Shown piece by piece: positions 9,459 through 17,577 of a stretch of DNA of 64,000 bases. The stretch covers positions 297,184 to 361,183 of the forward strand of contig NZ_FNGY01000008.1 in NCBI RefSeq assembly GCF_900103665.1. Direction: 5' to 3'. The notes beneath the pieces are model-generated. The model saw only the letters and a list, made by a program, of their open reading frames with translations, did not search any database and had not been told where the DNA came from. Positions within the stretch are counted from its first letter, which is position 1, and each line of letters starts with the position of its first letter. This DNA is from Pedobacter steynii. Lineage in GTDB: Bacteria > Bacteroidota > Bacteroidia > Sphingobacteriales > Sphingobacteriaceae. The position numbers and the translations under genes were made by a program.

Positions 9459-10118
9459 TTATCTGCCCGATTTTACCAGGTCAATTGTCTTTCTGGTTAA
9501 GGTATCTAATTCGTTATAATCTTTGTTCTCTAATATTTCTTTGCTGATCAGTTTGCTGCCCATGCCGACTGCACATACGCCTGATTTAAACCAATCGCTG
9601 ATGTTGCGTTGTTCAATCTCCACACCGCCTGTCGGGATGAACAGCTGGCCTGGGAAAAGATCTTTAATCGCAGACATATAGGACGGGCCGAGAATGTTTG
9701 CAGGAAACAACTTGATCAATCCCGCTTTCAGCTGATGAGCAGTATTGATCTCTGTAGGCGTAAAACATCCCGGGATCCAGAGTAACCCTTTGGAATGAAC
9801 CAATTCGCCTACTTCAGGATTTACAATCGGGCAAACGATAAAATGAGCACCTGCAGCGATAAAATCTTCCGCTTCCTTAACGGTTTTAATCGTTCCTATT
9901 CCCAGGTAAAGGTCTTGCATTTCAGTTTTAAGTGTCTCTATCAGCATGCTGAAGTTAGCCAAAGCAGCGGGACCGCGGTTGGTATATTCGAGTACCCTGA
10001 TTCCCGCTTTATATAATGTTCTGATGATATCCAGACTCACCTGTGCATCTTCAAAATAGAATAATGGCAGGATCCCCTGATCTGTGATGGCTTTTAAAGA
10101 ACTTTCTTTTGTTTTCAT
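9459..10118 (-). CDS. eda: KDPG/KHG aldolase
   Basis: 219 aa class I aldolase that splits 2-keto-3-deoxy-6-phosphogluconate into pyruvate and glyceraldehyde 3-phosphate. The Schiff-base lysine is in LIKLFPANILGPSY, the catalytic Glu region in VLEYTNRG, and the phosphate-binding segment in FIPTGGVE. Length and motif order match Eda. It follows kdgK by 39 bp and precedes the transporter by 39 bp on the same strand, the expected order for KDG breakdown. Confidence 0.93.
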   Translation of the reverse strand: MKTKESSLKAITDQGILPLFYFEDAQVSLDIIRTLYKAGIRVLEYTNRGPAALANFSMLIETLKTEMQDLYLGIGTIKTVKEAEDFIAAGAHFIVCPIVNPEVGELVHSKGLLWIPGCFTPTEINTAHQLKAGLIKLFPANILGPSYMSAIKDLFPGQLFIPTGGVEIEQRNISDWFKSGVCAVGMGSKLISKEILENKDYNELDTLTRKTIDLVKSGR

Positions 10119-10157
10119 TTCTATATTTTTTACCGTACGTCTTATTTATTTTTCTGT

Positions 10158-11183
10158 TTAAAAAGTGGTTTCATAAGGTTGAACCACCTGTTGAATGTCT
10201 TCGATTTTTGTCGTGTTGAAATCAGTAGTTGTAAAGAGCTTCGCGAAGGCTGCTCTGGTGGCAAACCCAAGTATTTCTGCAGGAGGCAGCTGATGGTAAA
10301 AACCATAAATCAAACCTGCCATATAACAATCACCGCTTCCTATTTTTCCGCCGATCTTTTCTGCACGGTACTCTTTGGAAGTGAACAACTCATTATCCGT
10401 AAACAAAGTGCTGTAATATTTAACACCGGTTTTGAAATCAAACCTGAAGGTATTGGCTACCGCTGTACACTTAGGAAATACAGCAATAATCGCTTTGGAG
10501 GTTATGGTTGCCTGTTCCAGATAATTCTCTTTCAGGTCTGCTTCGACAAGCCCCTCAGGCACCGGAATGCCGAGCATATTTTCAGCCGCCCAGATGTTTC
10601 CCATGATAAGGTCGCAATACGGCGCCAGCAACGGCATCACCTCTATCGGATCTTTTCCATATTTCCATAGTTTACTTCTGTAATTCAAATCCAGTGAAAT
10701 CCGGATATTCCTTTCGGAAGCAGCTTTTAAAGCCTCTTCACATACTGCAGCTACATCCGTGTTTAATGCCGGACAAATTGCGCTGAAATGAAACCAGCTG
10801 ATCCCTTCAAAAACGGCATCCCAATCGATTACTCCTGTTTTTAAAGTAGAGAAAGAAGAATAGTTACGGTCGTAAATTACACCCGAATTTTTAAGGTCTT
10901 TCCCATTAGCGAGATAATATAAACCAATCCGCTCTCCCAGGTATTGCATCGGACTGGTGTCTATATTCAACTGATCCAGATAAGTAACCACCTGTCTGCT
11001 CAAAAAATTATCCGGTACCGCAGAGAGGTAAGCCGAAGGAACACCCCAAAGTGCCAAAGCAGCCGCCACATTCGCTTCTGCCCCTCCTACATAAAAAGGA
11101 AGGTTATTTTCTTTCAGCCAGGCTCCCTCTACATCCGGGGAAATCCTCAATAACAGTTCACCAAAGTTTAAAACCTTGCCCAT
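10158..11183 (-). CDS. kdgK: 2-keto-3-deoxygluconate kinase
   Basis: 341 aa PfkB/ribokinase-family sugar kinase. The N-terminal GGAEANVAAALALWG block is the sugar-binding signature of KdgK-type kinases. The C-terminal PfkB signature is IGSGDCYMAGLIYG, whose Asp is the catalytic base. It phosphorylates 2-keto-3-deoxygluconate to KDPG, the substrate of the following eda gene. Only 6 bp separate it from uxaC, so the two are almost certainly cotranscribed. The family is clear; KDG as substrate rests on the operon. Confidence 0.9.
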   Translation of the reverse strand: MGKVLNFGELLLRISPDVEGAWLKENNLPFYVGGAEANVAAALALWGVPSAYLSAVPDNFLSRQVVTYLDQLNIDTSPMQYLGERIGLYYLANGKDLKNSGVIYDRNYSSFSTLKTGVIDWDAVFEGISWFHFSAICPALNTDVAAVCEEALKAASERNIRISLDLNYRSKLWKYGKDPIEVMPLLAPYCDLIMGNIWAAENMLGIPVPEGLVEADLKENYLEQATITSKAIIAVFPKCTAVANTFRFDFKTGVKYYSTLFTDNELFTSKEYRAEKIGGKIGSGDCYMAGLIYGFYHQLPPAEILGFATRAAFAKLFTTTDFNTTKIEDIQQVVQPYETTF

Positions 11184-11189
11184 ATATCA

Positions 11190-12590
11190 TTAAAAATTAA
11201 AATATTCTTTTGCATTGTTATAGCAGATGTCCTGAATCACTTTGCCAAGCCATTTCTGATCATCAGGCAATTCTCCATTCTCTACATCATCCCCAAAAAG
11301 ATTACATAAAATCCTTCTGAAGTACTCATGACGGGGATAAGACAGAAAGCTTCGGCTGTCGGTAAGCATTCCTACAAAACGACTCAGTAAGCCCATATTT
11401 GATAAGGTATTGATCTGTTTGATCATCCCTTCTTTCTGATCAAGGAACCACCAGGCAGAACCCCATTGTACTTTTCCTGCAACCGTTCCATCGTTGTAAT
11501 TGCCAATCATTGTGGCCATCAACTCATTGTCGGCTGGATTTAAATTGTACAAAATGGTCTTTGTCAGGCAATTTTGAGCGTCCAGTTTGTTTAAGAACCT
11601 AGACAATGCCTTTCCTTGCGGAAAATCGCCGATAGAATCGAAACCGGTATCCGGACCTAACTGGCTCAATAACCTGTCGTTATTATTTCTCAAGGCCCCC
11701 AAATGGTATTGTTGTACCCATCCTTTTTCGTGGTCCCATAAGGCAAACTGAAACAGTAAAGCAGATTTAAACTGACCAGCTTCTTCGATCGTTAAAGGAA
11801 TCCCATTTCTGATCTTTCCATAAATATCTTTAATCTCATCGTGGGTATAATCATCGGCATAAATCCGCTCCAGGCCATGGTCGGATACGGAACAGCCATT
11901 TTCTGCAAAATAATCATGTCTTGATTTAAGCGCAGACAGGTAAGCATCCAGATCGTTTAATTCCTTGCCTGTTAAAGCCGAAAGCTGATCTATATATTTG
12001 TTCAGTGCCTGCTGATCATCTGCATTCATCGCTTTATCCGGACGGAATGCGGGCAAAACCTGGATGTCCAGCCCATCATTCTTTATTTTCTGATGGTGTT
12101 CCAGGGAATCTAAAGGATCATCGGTGGTACATAAGGTTTTCACCTTCATCTTGCGCAGCAAGTTTTGCACAGAATATTCCGGTGTCTGTAATTTAGCTGT
12201 ACATTCTTCATAAATCCGCTCTGCATTTGCAGGCGACAACACTTCATGAACATCAAAATAACGTTGTAATTCCAGGTGTGTCCAGTGGTATAAAGGATTT
12301 CTCAAAGTATAGGGCACTGTTTCAGCCCACTTTTTAAATTTCTCCAGATCAGTCGCATTACCGGTAATGTAATGTTCGTCAATACCGTTTGCACGCATTG
12401 CACGCCATTTATAATGATCGCCATATAGCCAAACCTGAGTAATATTTTCAAACATGAAATCGTTTGCAATTTGATCCGGCATTAAATGATTATGGTAATC
12501 AATAACCGGCATCTGTTTTGCAAAATTATGATATAGCGTTTGCGCTGTCTTGGTCTGTAATAAGAAATTGTCGTCTAAAAAGTTCTTCAC
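11190..12590 (-). CDS. uxaC: Glucuronate (uronate) isomerase
   Basis: 466 aa amidohydrolase-superfamily isomerase that converts D-glucuronate to D-fructuronate and D-galacturonate to D-tagaturonate. Recognisable blocks are VIDYHNHLMPDQI (metal-binding His pair) near residue 30, TTDDPLDSLEHH, LPAFRPDKAMN, GMLTDSRSFLSYPRHEYFRR near the C-terminus. Length matches the family. It is the first gene of the uxaC-kdgK-eda-exuT-gapN run. The next pathway enzymes (UxaB/UxuB oxidoreductase and UxaA/UxuA dehydratase) are not in this window. A LacI-type half-operator lies about 115 bp upstream. Confidence 0.96.
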   Translation of the reverse strand: MKNFLDDNFLLQTKTAQTLYHNFAKQMPVIDYHNHLMPDQIANDFMFENITQVWLYGDHYKWRAMRANGIDEHYITGNATDLEKFKKWAETVPYTLRNPLYHWTHLELQRYFDVHEVLSPANAERIYEECTAKLQTPEYSVQNLLRKMKVKTLCTTDDPLDSLEHHQKIKNDGLDIQVLPAFRPDKAMNADDQQALNKYIDQLSALTGKELNDLDAYLSALKSRHDYFAENGCSVSDHGLERIYADDYTHDEIKDIYGKIRNGIPLTIEEAGQFKSALLFQFALWDHEKGWVQQYHLGALRNNNDRLLSQLGPDTGFDSIGDFPQGKALSRFLNKLDAQNCLTKTILYNLNPADNELMATMIGNYNDGTVAGKVQWGSAWWFLDQKEGMIKQINTLSNMGLLSRFVGMLTDSRSFLSYPRHEYFRRILCNLFGDDVENGELPDDQKWLGKVIQDICYNNAKEYFNF

Positions 12591-12703
12591 AATAATATTT
12601 TTAAATGTATTAATTTTTATAGATAAAGCGGCAAAATGTTACACCTCAAAAACAATTCTACATAATTATTATAAGGATTAACAGGCTTCAGCCGGAATTA
12701 TTT

Positions 12704-12719
12704 GCGCAATCGTTATAGG
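12704..12719. promoter_or_regulatory. Candidate LacI-type operator upstream of uxaC
   Basis: GCGCAATC|GTTATAGG. The left half matches the ACGCAA-type half-site of LacI/GalR operators and the centre is CG; the right half is degenerate. It overlaps the stop of the upstream gene and lies about 115 bp before uxaC. It is one of four related sites in the window. Confidence 0.35.
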
Positions 12720-13519
12720 CAGCTTTTGATCCAGTCGACCAGATCCCGGGCCGCGTTTAAATTGTCAAAAGTAACAGGAAGCTTCTTTCCATCCACATAT
12801 TCATTGTAAAGCCATGGATCGCCGATGGCGAATACCGCCCCTTTGCCATATTTCGCAATGGCGATGACCTGATCTCCGTCCTTGTCCTTCAGGATGGATT
12901 TTGCTGCGCCGCTCAATGTAAGTGTGCTGTATTCTTTGATAAACAATTTCCTGGCCGTTTTAAAAAACGGATTTCCCGGTTCTATATCCATGCTCCCCAT
13001 TTCAAATTCGTTTTTAACCACCCTCCCCTTGCTGTTCATATTGAACTGTATGCCAAATTGTTTAGCAAGCTGGTTGAGGTGTTCCAGGTCTGCATTTCCG
13101 GTATCGTTTGCCATCAGCAGCAATACACCGCCGGATTTGAGCCATGAAGTGATGGTAGAAATGTCATTTTCGTTTACAAAGCTGGGATTTGGATTTTCTT
13201 TTTCAATATCCGGATCAACAATGATGTATACAGAGGCTTGTTTTAAATTGTCTTTTGTCGGGGCGGACTTTAGCGTCTCTGTATTAAAGCCTTTATCCTT
13301 AAATACTCCTGCAAATAAGGAAAAACCTACACCAGAGTTTTCCTCCCATTTGTAATGCCAGGATTGTGCAATGCCATTTGCATCCTTCTTAATTTCGTTG
13401 TTAAAATAGGAGTCTAATAACACCAGCGGTTTCCCGGCCACCTTGGGCGCAGATTGGGCATAACATGCTCCTGTCGTGAGCAATGTAAACAAAACAGGGA
13501 AAATGGAACTTTTGCTCAT
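12713..13519 (-). CDS. Secreted DUF4350-like protein
   Basis: 268 aa with a cleavable signal peptide (FPVLFTLLTTGACYAQS), so probably periplasmic. The body resembles DUF4350/GATase-like domains that in Bacteroidota are often attached to, or neighbours of, GH88/GH105 unsaturated uronyl hydrolases: KPLVLLDSYFNNE, then VYIIVDPDIEKENPNP, then WLKSGGVLLLMANDTGNADLEHLN, then GKGAVFAIGDPWLYNEYVDG. No catalytic Cys of a true glutamine amidotransferase is seen. Position just before uxaC on the same strand and the uronate context suggest a role in pectin or uronate polymer use; that is inference. A good LacI-type palindrome lies 104-119 bp upstream of its start. Confidence 0.65.
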   Translation of the reverse strand: MSKSSIFPVLFTLLTTGACYAQSAPKVAGKPLVLLDSYFNNEIKKDANGIAQSWHYKWEENSGVGFSLFAGVFKDKGFNTETLKSAPTKDNLKQASVYIIVDPDIEKENPNPSFVNENDISTITSWLKSGGVLLLMANDTGNADLEHLNQLAKQFGIQFNMNSKGRVVKNEFEMGSMDIEPGNPFFKTARKLFIKEYSTLTLSGAAKSILKDKDGDQVIAIAKYGKGAVFAIGDPWLYNEYVDGKKLPVTFDNLNAARDLVDWIKSCL

Positions 13520-13622
13520 ATCCTGGTTAATTCTTTTGAATATTTGGTTAAAGCCATAATGAGGCCTGATACAAGTCTACAAAGATTTGACAGCTAATGA
13601 AACAAATGCATAGGAAAAAACT

Positions 13623-13638
13623 ACGCAATCGTTAGCGT
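13623..13638. promoter_or_regulatory. LacI-type operator upstream of the uronate genes
   Basis: ACGCAATC|GTTAGCGT is a 16-bp palindrome with one mismatched pair and central CG, the pattern bound by LacI/GalR regulators. It lies upstream of the DUF4350-like gene that leads into uxaC. No LacI-family regulator is encoded in the window, so the regulator must be elsewhere. Confidence 0.5.
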
Positions 13639-13676
13639 AAGTTAAGATGAAAACTCAGGTAAGCAGCTATCAGAAA

Positions 13677-13962
13677 TTAATGGAAATGTTTGGTTTCCAG
13701 CTCGCTTAAAACTTCTTTCAGGATTTCCTGATCAAGGTGATCGGTATTTGCAATGTGAATTAACTCATAGATGGCTAAAAATGACTGGGAGAATATAGAA
13801 GAAATACCTAAATTATCTAACCTCCTGAAGCGGCTTCAGTAAGCTCAAAAAACCGCAGAAAAAAATCAGTAAAATCATGCTAAATTTCTTGAAATAAATC
13901 CGGTATATGATCCTCCTTACTGAGGTCTGGATGTTCTCATACTGAGTCCACAGTGAGTCCAC
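13677..13962 (-). pseudogene. Possible small membrane protein gene, perhaps frameshifted
   Basis: Two overlapping minus-strand frames occupy this otherwise empty stretch. The first opens with GTG at 13962 and ends at 13813 (49 aa); it has a basic segment (RRIIYRIYFKK) and one hydrophobic helix (MILLIFFCGFLSLL). The second frame overlaps its end, has no start codon of its own, and runs to a stop at 13677 with a helical tail ending in EVLSELETKHFH. Joined by one frameshift near 13820 they would give a single protein of roughly 95 aa. Whether this is a decayed gene, a small ORF or chance is open. Confidence 0.3.
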
Positions 13963-14101
13963 GTTTTTGCAGGAAAAAGGTGGACCGAATATGGAGCTGC
14001 CCCGGACTCATTACGATGGCATCCCAGACACAGCGCGAAGCAATCTATGACTGGGTGTAAAATGAATATTTATGGTATAAAAAACAGCTGAAATGCAGTG
14101 T
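13963..14101. other. Intergenic stretch without recognised feature
   Basis: The remainder of the 13520-14101 gap. Two copies of GAGTCCAC-like text occur at about 13944-13962 and GGTGGACC near 13979, but no clear operator, terminator or gene is seen. Confidence 0.4.
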
Positions 14102-14857
14102 TTAGCGGGCGCTCAATTGTATGTTAAAATACTTCCAAAGATAATGATGAAATTCTGATACTTTTTCAAATTCTTTTTCCATCACCTCCTTCCCTTCCCG
14201 GATTTTTAACCGGTCTCCGGTAACGGTGATCCTGCCGTTTTCTGTAGCAATGGAGCAGATTTTTTTCTTTGTAAAACTGGAATTTTCACTCTTCTGGTGG
14301 TAGATACACATTTCCCTAAAGTCGTCGGGAATTCTGGCTATTTCAGTAAAAATATACTCGGGAATAAGCACATCATTTACCAGCTTTTTAACGATCAGAT
14401 AGGTGTTGTCGAACATTTCCATTTGAAAATCACCATATCGGTCATGTTGTAAGGTATTCAGCATGATTTTTAAAGGTTCTGCGCTAAAATCTCCAAATCC
14501 GACATCTACAAGGTAACAATCGCCATCGATTTCTGCAAGGATTGCCATATGGTCAAACTCTTCCCCAAAACCTTGTTCTTTATTCGCTACCCTCCCCGAA
14601 ATCAGTCTGACCTGAAAGCCGATATTTGTCAAAAGACCAAAGAATGCACCGTTCAACTCATAGCAAAATCCCCCTCTGCCCCTTTCTACCAGCTTTGAGA
14701 ACGCATTTTCCATTTTAATTTCTACACCCTGGTGGATGTCCAGATTTTCAAAAGGGACATGGAGCAAATGTAAATATTGCAGCTTTTTCAACAAGTCAAG
14801 GGAAACGTTCAGGTCTCCCTCATAGTTTATTCTTTTCAGGTACGCAGAATAGTCCAT
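14102..14857 (-). CDS. nat: Arylamine N-acetyltransferase
   Basis: Cytoplasmic enzyme that moves acetyl from acetyl-CoA to arylamines, arylhydrazines or related acceptors. The catalytic triad is complete: Cys in RGGFCYELN, His in EFDHMAIL and Asp in CYLVDVGFGD, at residues 65, 103 and 118 when counted from the ATG at 14857, the usual NAT spacing. I prefer that ATG (MDYSAYL) over the longer frame starting with TTG at 14887, because the longer version overlaps the upstream gene and NAT proteins normally begin a few residues before the YL.RI segment. It follows the Cys-cluster regulator by 10 bp, so the pair forms an operon. Confidence 0.92.
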   Translation of the reverse strand: MDYSAYLKRINYEGDLNVSLDLLKKLQYLHLLHVPFENLDIHQGVEIKMENAFSKLVERGRGGFCYELNGAFFGLLTNIGFQVRLISGRVANKEQGFGEEFDHMAILAEIDGDCYLVDVGFGDFSAEPLKIMLNTLQHDRYGDFQMEMFDNTYLIVKKLVNDVLIPEYIFTEIARIPDDFREMCIYHQKSENSSFTKKKICSIATENGRITVTGDRLKIREGKEVMEKEFEKVSEFHHYLWKYFNIQLSAR

Positions 14858-14867
14858 ATAGAAAATG

Positions 14868-15488
14868 TTATTTGCTAATTTCGGCAATACGGTAAGCGCA
14901 TCTTCGGTCTCCGCTTACAATATGGTCCAGGCGACTGATTTGAACGTCATCACCCAGCACGTGTTTAAATATATTAAGTTCAGCAGAACAAAACCCCTGA
15001 CAGCTTTTTGCAGCTGCACATATCGGGCAATGGTTTTCTATGAGCAGGTAACCTTCTTTATCCTTCGTATATTCTGCCATATATCCCTCGCGACTTCTGA
15101 TTTCCGTTAATTTTGCAATCCGATCTTCCAGGCTAAAAATCGATTCAAGCTCGTTCAGGTAACGTGTTTTTCCTGATTGCTCACTAACGTCAATTACCGT
15201 TTGAAGGGCTTCTGCACCTAAGGTATCCCTCATGATCTCAATCAGTTTTACCGTAAGTTCCGCATGGGTATCAGGAAATTTGGCATTCCCAAGGGCGGTT
15301 AAGTTAAAAAACTGCTTAGGCCTCCCCACCCCCTGGGATTCATTGTAAGAACTCACCAGACCTTCTTCTGTAAATTTTAACAACTGCAATCTTGCACCCT
15401 CATTAGTTATTCCAAGTTCCTGAGCAATTGAAGCGGCCGTTAAAGCACCCCTGGTCTTCAATAACATTAAAAATCTGTTTGTCTTCAT
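14868..15488 (-). CDS. SufR-like winged-helix regulator with Cys cluster
   Basis: 206 aa. The N-terminal winged helix-turn-helix (ALTAASIAQELGITNEGAR, then GRPKQFFNLT) is of the ArsR/DeoR-like type found in SufR and related regulators. The C-terminal part has HCPICAAAKSCQGFC with cysteines at 154, 157, 163 and 167, followed by LDHIVSGDRRCAYRI with C197. In SufR-type proteins such cysteines hold an Fe-S cluster that sets DNA binding; that is family knowledge and not shown here. It heads an operon with nat. Its promoter contains a TTG-N19-TACTTTTG pair and a perfect 11-bp inverted repeat just downstream, which suggests autorepression. Confidence 0.82.
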   Translation of the reverse strand: MKTNRFLMLLKTRGALTAASIAQELGITNEGARLQLLKFTEEGLVSSYNESQGVGRPKQFFNLTALGNAKFPDTHAELTVKLIEIMRDTLGAEALQTVIDVSEQSGKTRYLNELESIFSLEDRIAKLTEIRSREGYMAEYTKDKEGYLLIENHCPICAAAKSCQGFCSAELNIFKHVLGDDVQISRLDHIVSGDRRCAYRIAEISK

Positions 15489-15492
15489 AATC

Positions 15493-15522
15493 TAATAAAA
15501 CAAGTGTTTAGTTGTTTTATTA
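15493..15522. promoter_or_regulatory. Perfect inverted repeat, candidate operator
   Basis: TAATAAAACAA at 15493-15503 and its exact complement TTGTTTTATTA at 15512-15522, separated by 8 bp. It lies between the -7 box and the start codon of the SufR-like regulator, an ideal place for autorepression. Confidence 0.65.
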
Positions 15523-15523
15523 A

Positions 15524-15553
15524 CAAAAGTACTAACTTTGCTGAACTTATCAA
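15524..15553 (-). promoter_or_regulatory. Bacteroidota-type promoter of the SufR-like regulator
   Basis: On the minus strand the -7 box TACTTTTG (15524-15531) fits TAnnTTTG exactly, and a TTG at 15551-15553 sits 19 bp upstream as the -33 element. The start codon follows about 35 bp downstream. Confidence 0.65.
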
Positions 15554-15932
15554 GGCTGAAACCCGATTTATTAGATTTTTCAGATATAACCTGTGATGAG
15601 TATAAAGATCTATTTACGTATTAAACAAAGGATTATGCCAATTAAACTACAAAAAACTATAAACATTTCTCCCTTTGCTTCTACCGGAGCCCCTTTCGTA
15701 TACGTTGTTCCCTACTGGAACGTACTTTTCAAGTGTTCCCGAAAGCGGAAGCAGGCTGAATAAGCTCCTCACCGAAAATCCATATTTATAACTAAACGCA
15801 TCGCATGAGCATGCATCATGATTACCCGGTTCCTGTAAAGGAATTCAACCGGGCAGGAATCCCTATGCCTTTAAATTAATCTTGCTAAAATACCGCCGAA
15901 GCCACTGTAGAATAAACAAAATCAATCAATCA
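15554..15932. other. Intergenic region upstream of the DUF2480-RND operon
   Basis: A 42-codon plus-strand frame (15635-15763, starting PIKLQKTINISPF) is present but resembles nothing I know. A hairpin of CCCGG/CCGGG with an inner TTCCT/AGGAA stem lies at about 15824-15854, about 80 bp before the DUF2480 start. No convincing promoter was found for the operon. Confidence 0.35.
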
Positions 15933-16442
15933 ATGGATACCATCATAAATAAAGTAGAACAATCAGGAATCGTCACACTCGACCTCTTGTCTTATAAACC
16001 ATCAAAAACCGACTATTTCGTCTTTGATATGGTCCCTTACCTCTTTCATGGCTATCTGCTCCAGGAAAAATTATTCAGGGCAGAAATGGGGCTCATTGAC
16101 TGGCATCAGTACCGCAATAAGGAAGTTGTGCTTTATTGCTCAAATGATGCCATCGTCCCTTACTGGGCTTATGTATTTATCGCCTCCCTTCTTCAGCCTC
16201 ATGCTGCCTTTGTCTGTTTTGGAGCCTGGGAAGATCATCAGCAACTCCTATGGATACAGAGAATAAAAGCCCTGGATTATTCGATTTACGAAAACAAGAA
16301 AGTGGTGCTAAAAGCCAGTTCTGATGTACCTGAAGCGATCTATGTAGCCGCAACAGCAAAGTTAATGGAACAGGTTCAATCCCTGATGTGGGGTGAAGCC
16401 GGTTCCCCTTTAATGATTTATAAAAGAAAAAAAACAATATAA
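15933..16442 (+). CDS. DUF2480 family protein
   Basis: About 169 aa from the ATG at 15933; an upstream in-frame ATG at 15882 adds 17 residues that do not match the family start, which normally reads M..IINKV. Typical blocks are YFVFDMVPYLFHGYLLQEK, the triplet region CSNDAIVPYWAYVF, and LMWGEAGSPLMIYKRKK at the end. DUF2480 proteins are found across Bacteroidota; function is unknown, and they are often near iron-sulfur assembly genes. Here the stop codon directly abuts the ATG of an RND adaptor gene, so it is the first gene of an efflux operon, which is unusual. Confidence 0.85.
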   Translation: MDTIINKVEQSGIVTLDLLSYKPSKTDYFVFDMVPYLFHGYLLQEKLFRAEMGLIDWHQYRNKEVVLYCSNDAIVPYWAYVFIASLLQPHAAFVCFGAWEDHQQLLWIQRIKALDYSIYENKKVVLKASSDVPEAIYVAATAKLMEQVQSLMWGEAGSPLMIYKRKKTI

Positions 16443-17570
16443 ATGAAAACAACAATATTTCTATATCCGCTCTTCCTCACTGCAGTTCTCAGTTCCTGTA
16501 AACCTGCCCGGAACCAGGGTGCACAAAATGAGATCCCCCAATTCCCGACCCTTGTACTTGAACCTCAGAAAACGGCCCTTTCAGTAGAATATCCCGCTAC
16601 CTTACAAGGAGAACAAACAGTAGAAATCAGGTCCAAGGTAGACGGGTATATCGAACAGGTTTATGTCAACGAAGGCAGCAGGGTACGCAGAGGCCAGCCA
16701 CTCTTTAAGATTGATGCCAATAGCTATCAACAGGAAGTAAACAGCAGCAAGGCCGCTGTATTGGCTGCTGAAGCTAATCTGGAAACCGCTGTCCTCCAAA
16801 GCCAGAGAACAAAAGTATTGGTGGAACGAAAGATTGTAAATACTTTCGAGCTTACATCTGCCAGAAACGTAGAGCGGGTAAAAAGAGCGGAATTAAATCA
16901 GGCAAACGCAGCGCTATCCTCCGCCAAATCCAAACTCGCCTATACGAACATTGTTAGTCCGATAGATGGTGTACTGGGGAGCCTTCCTTATAAAATCGGC
17001 AGCTTGGTAAGCAGTACTTCTGAGGCAGCACTCACCACAGTGGCCAATACCAAAAAGATTTATGCCTACTTCTCCTTGAGCCAACAACAACTGGCTTCCT
17101 TTCTGAACAAATACGATGGACAGCAGGTAAATGATAAATTTAGAAACATGCCTGAGGTTTCCTTAACCCTTGCTGATGGAACAGTCTACTCGGACAAAGG
17201 AAAAATCGAGACTTTAAGTGGTGTACTCAACGCCAGCACAGGAGCTGCCAATTTTAAAGCAGTATTTCCCAATCCGGAAGCGAAACTCTGGAGCGGCGCG
17301 AGTGCCGTATTGAACATTCCTACCGCTGTTAATGAGGCAATCCTGATCCCCAAGAGCGCAACTTTCGAGTTGCAGGGCAAACATTTCGTATTTAAGGTGG
17401 ATGCCGGAAATACGGTTCACAATACACCGATAGCTGTTATGGATGCCGTGACGGAAAAAGATTATGTAATAACCAGTGGTGTAAAATCCGGCGACAAGAT
17501 CGTTACCCAGGGACTGGAGAATTTAAAAGACGGAATGAAAATCAAAACGGCTCCATCCTCAGCAAAATAA
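16443..17570 (+). CDS. RND efflux periplasmic adaptor lipoprotein
   Basis: 375 aa membrane fusion protein. The signal peptide ends in a lipobox (VLSSC, Cys19), so it is anchored as a lipoprotein. It contains the biotinyl-lipoyl-like half motifs (VDGYIEQVYVNEGSRVRRGQPLFKID), a coiled-coil hairpin at about 95-165, the second lipoyl half (IVSPIDGVLGSLPYKIGSLV), a beta-barrel and a membrane-proximal domain (GVKSGDKIVTQGLENLKDGM). It links the inner-membrane pump to the outer-membrane channel encoded by the next two genes (7 bp to the pump gene). Order adaptor-pump-channel matches AcrAB/MexAB-OprM-type systems. Confidence 0.95.
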   Translation: MKTTIFLYPLFLTAVLSSCKPARNQGAQNEIPQFPTLVLEPQKTALSVEYPATLQGEQTVEIRSKVDGYIEQVYVNEGSRVRRGQPLFKIDANSYQQEVNSSKAAVLAAEANLETAVLQSQRTKVLVERKIVNTFELTSARNVERVKRAELNQANAALSSAKSKLAYTNIVSPIDGVLGSLPYKIGSLVSSTSEAALTTVANTKKIYAYFSLSQQQLASFLNKYDGQQVNDKFRNMPEVSLTLADGTVYSDKGKIETLSGVLNASTGAANFKAVFPNPEAKLWSGASAVLNIPTAVNEAILIPKSATFELQGKHFVFKVDAGNTVHNTPIAVMDAVTEKDYVITSGVKSGDKIVTQGLENLKDGMKIKTAPSSAK

Positions 17571-17577
17571 AAAAGAC

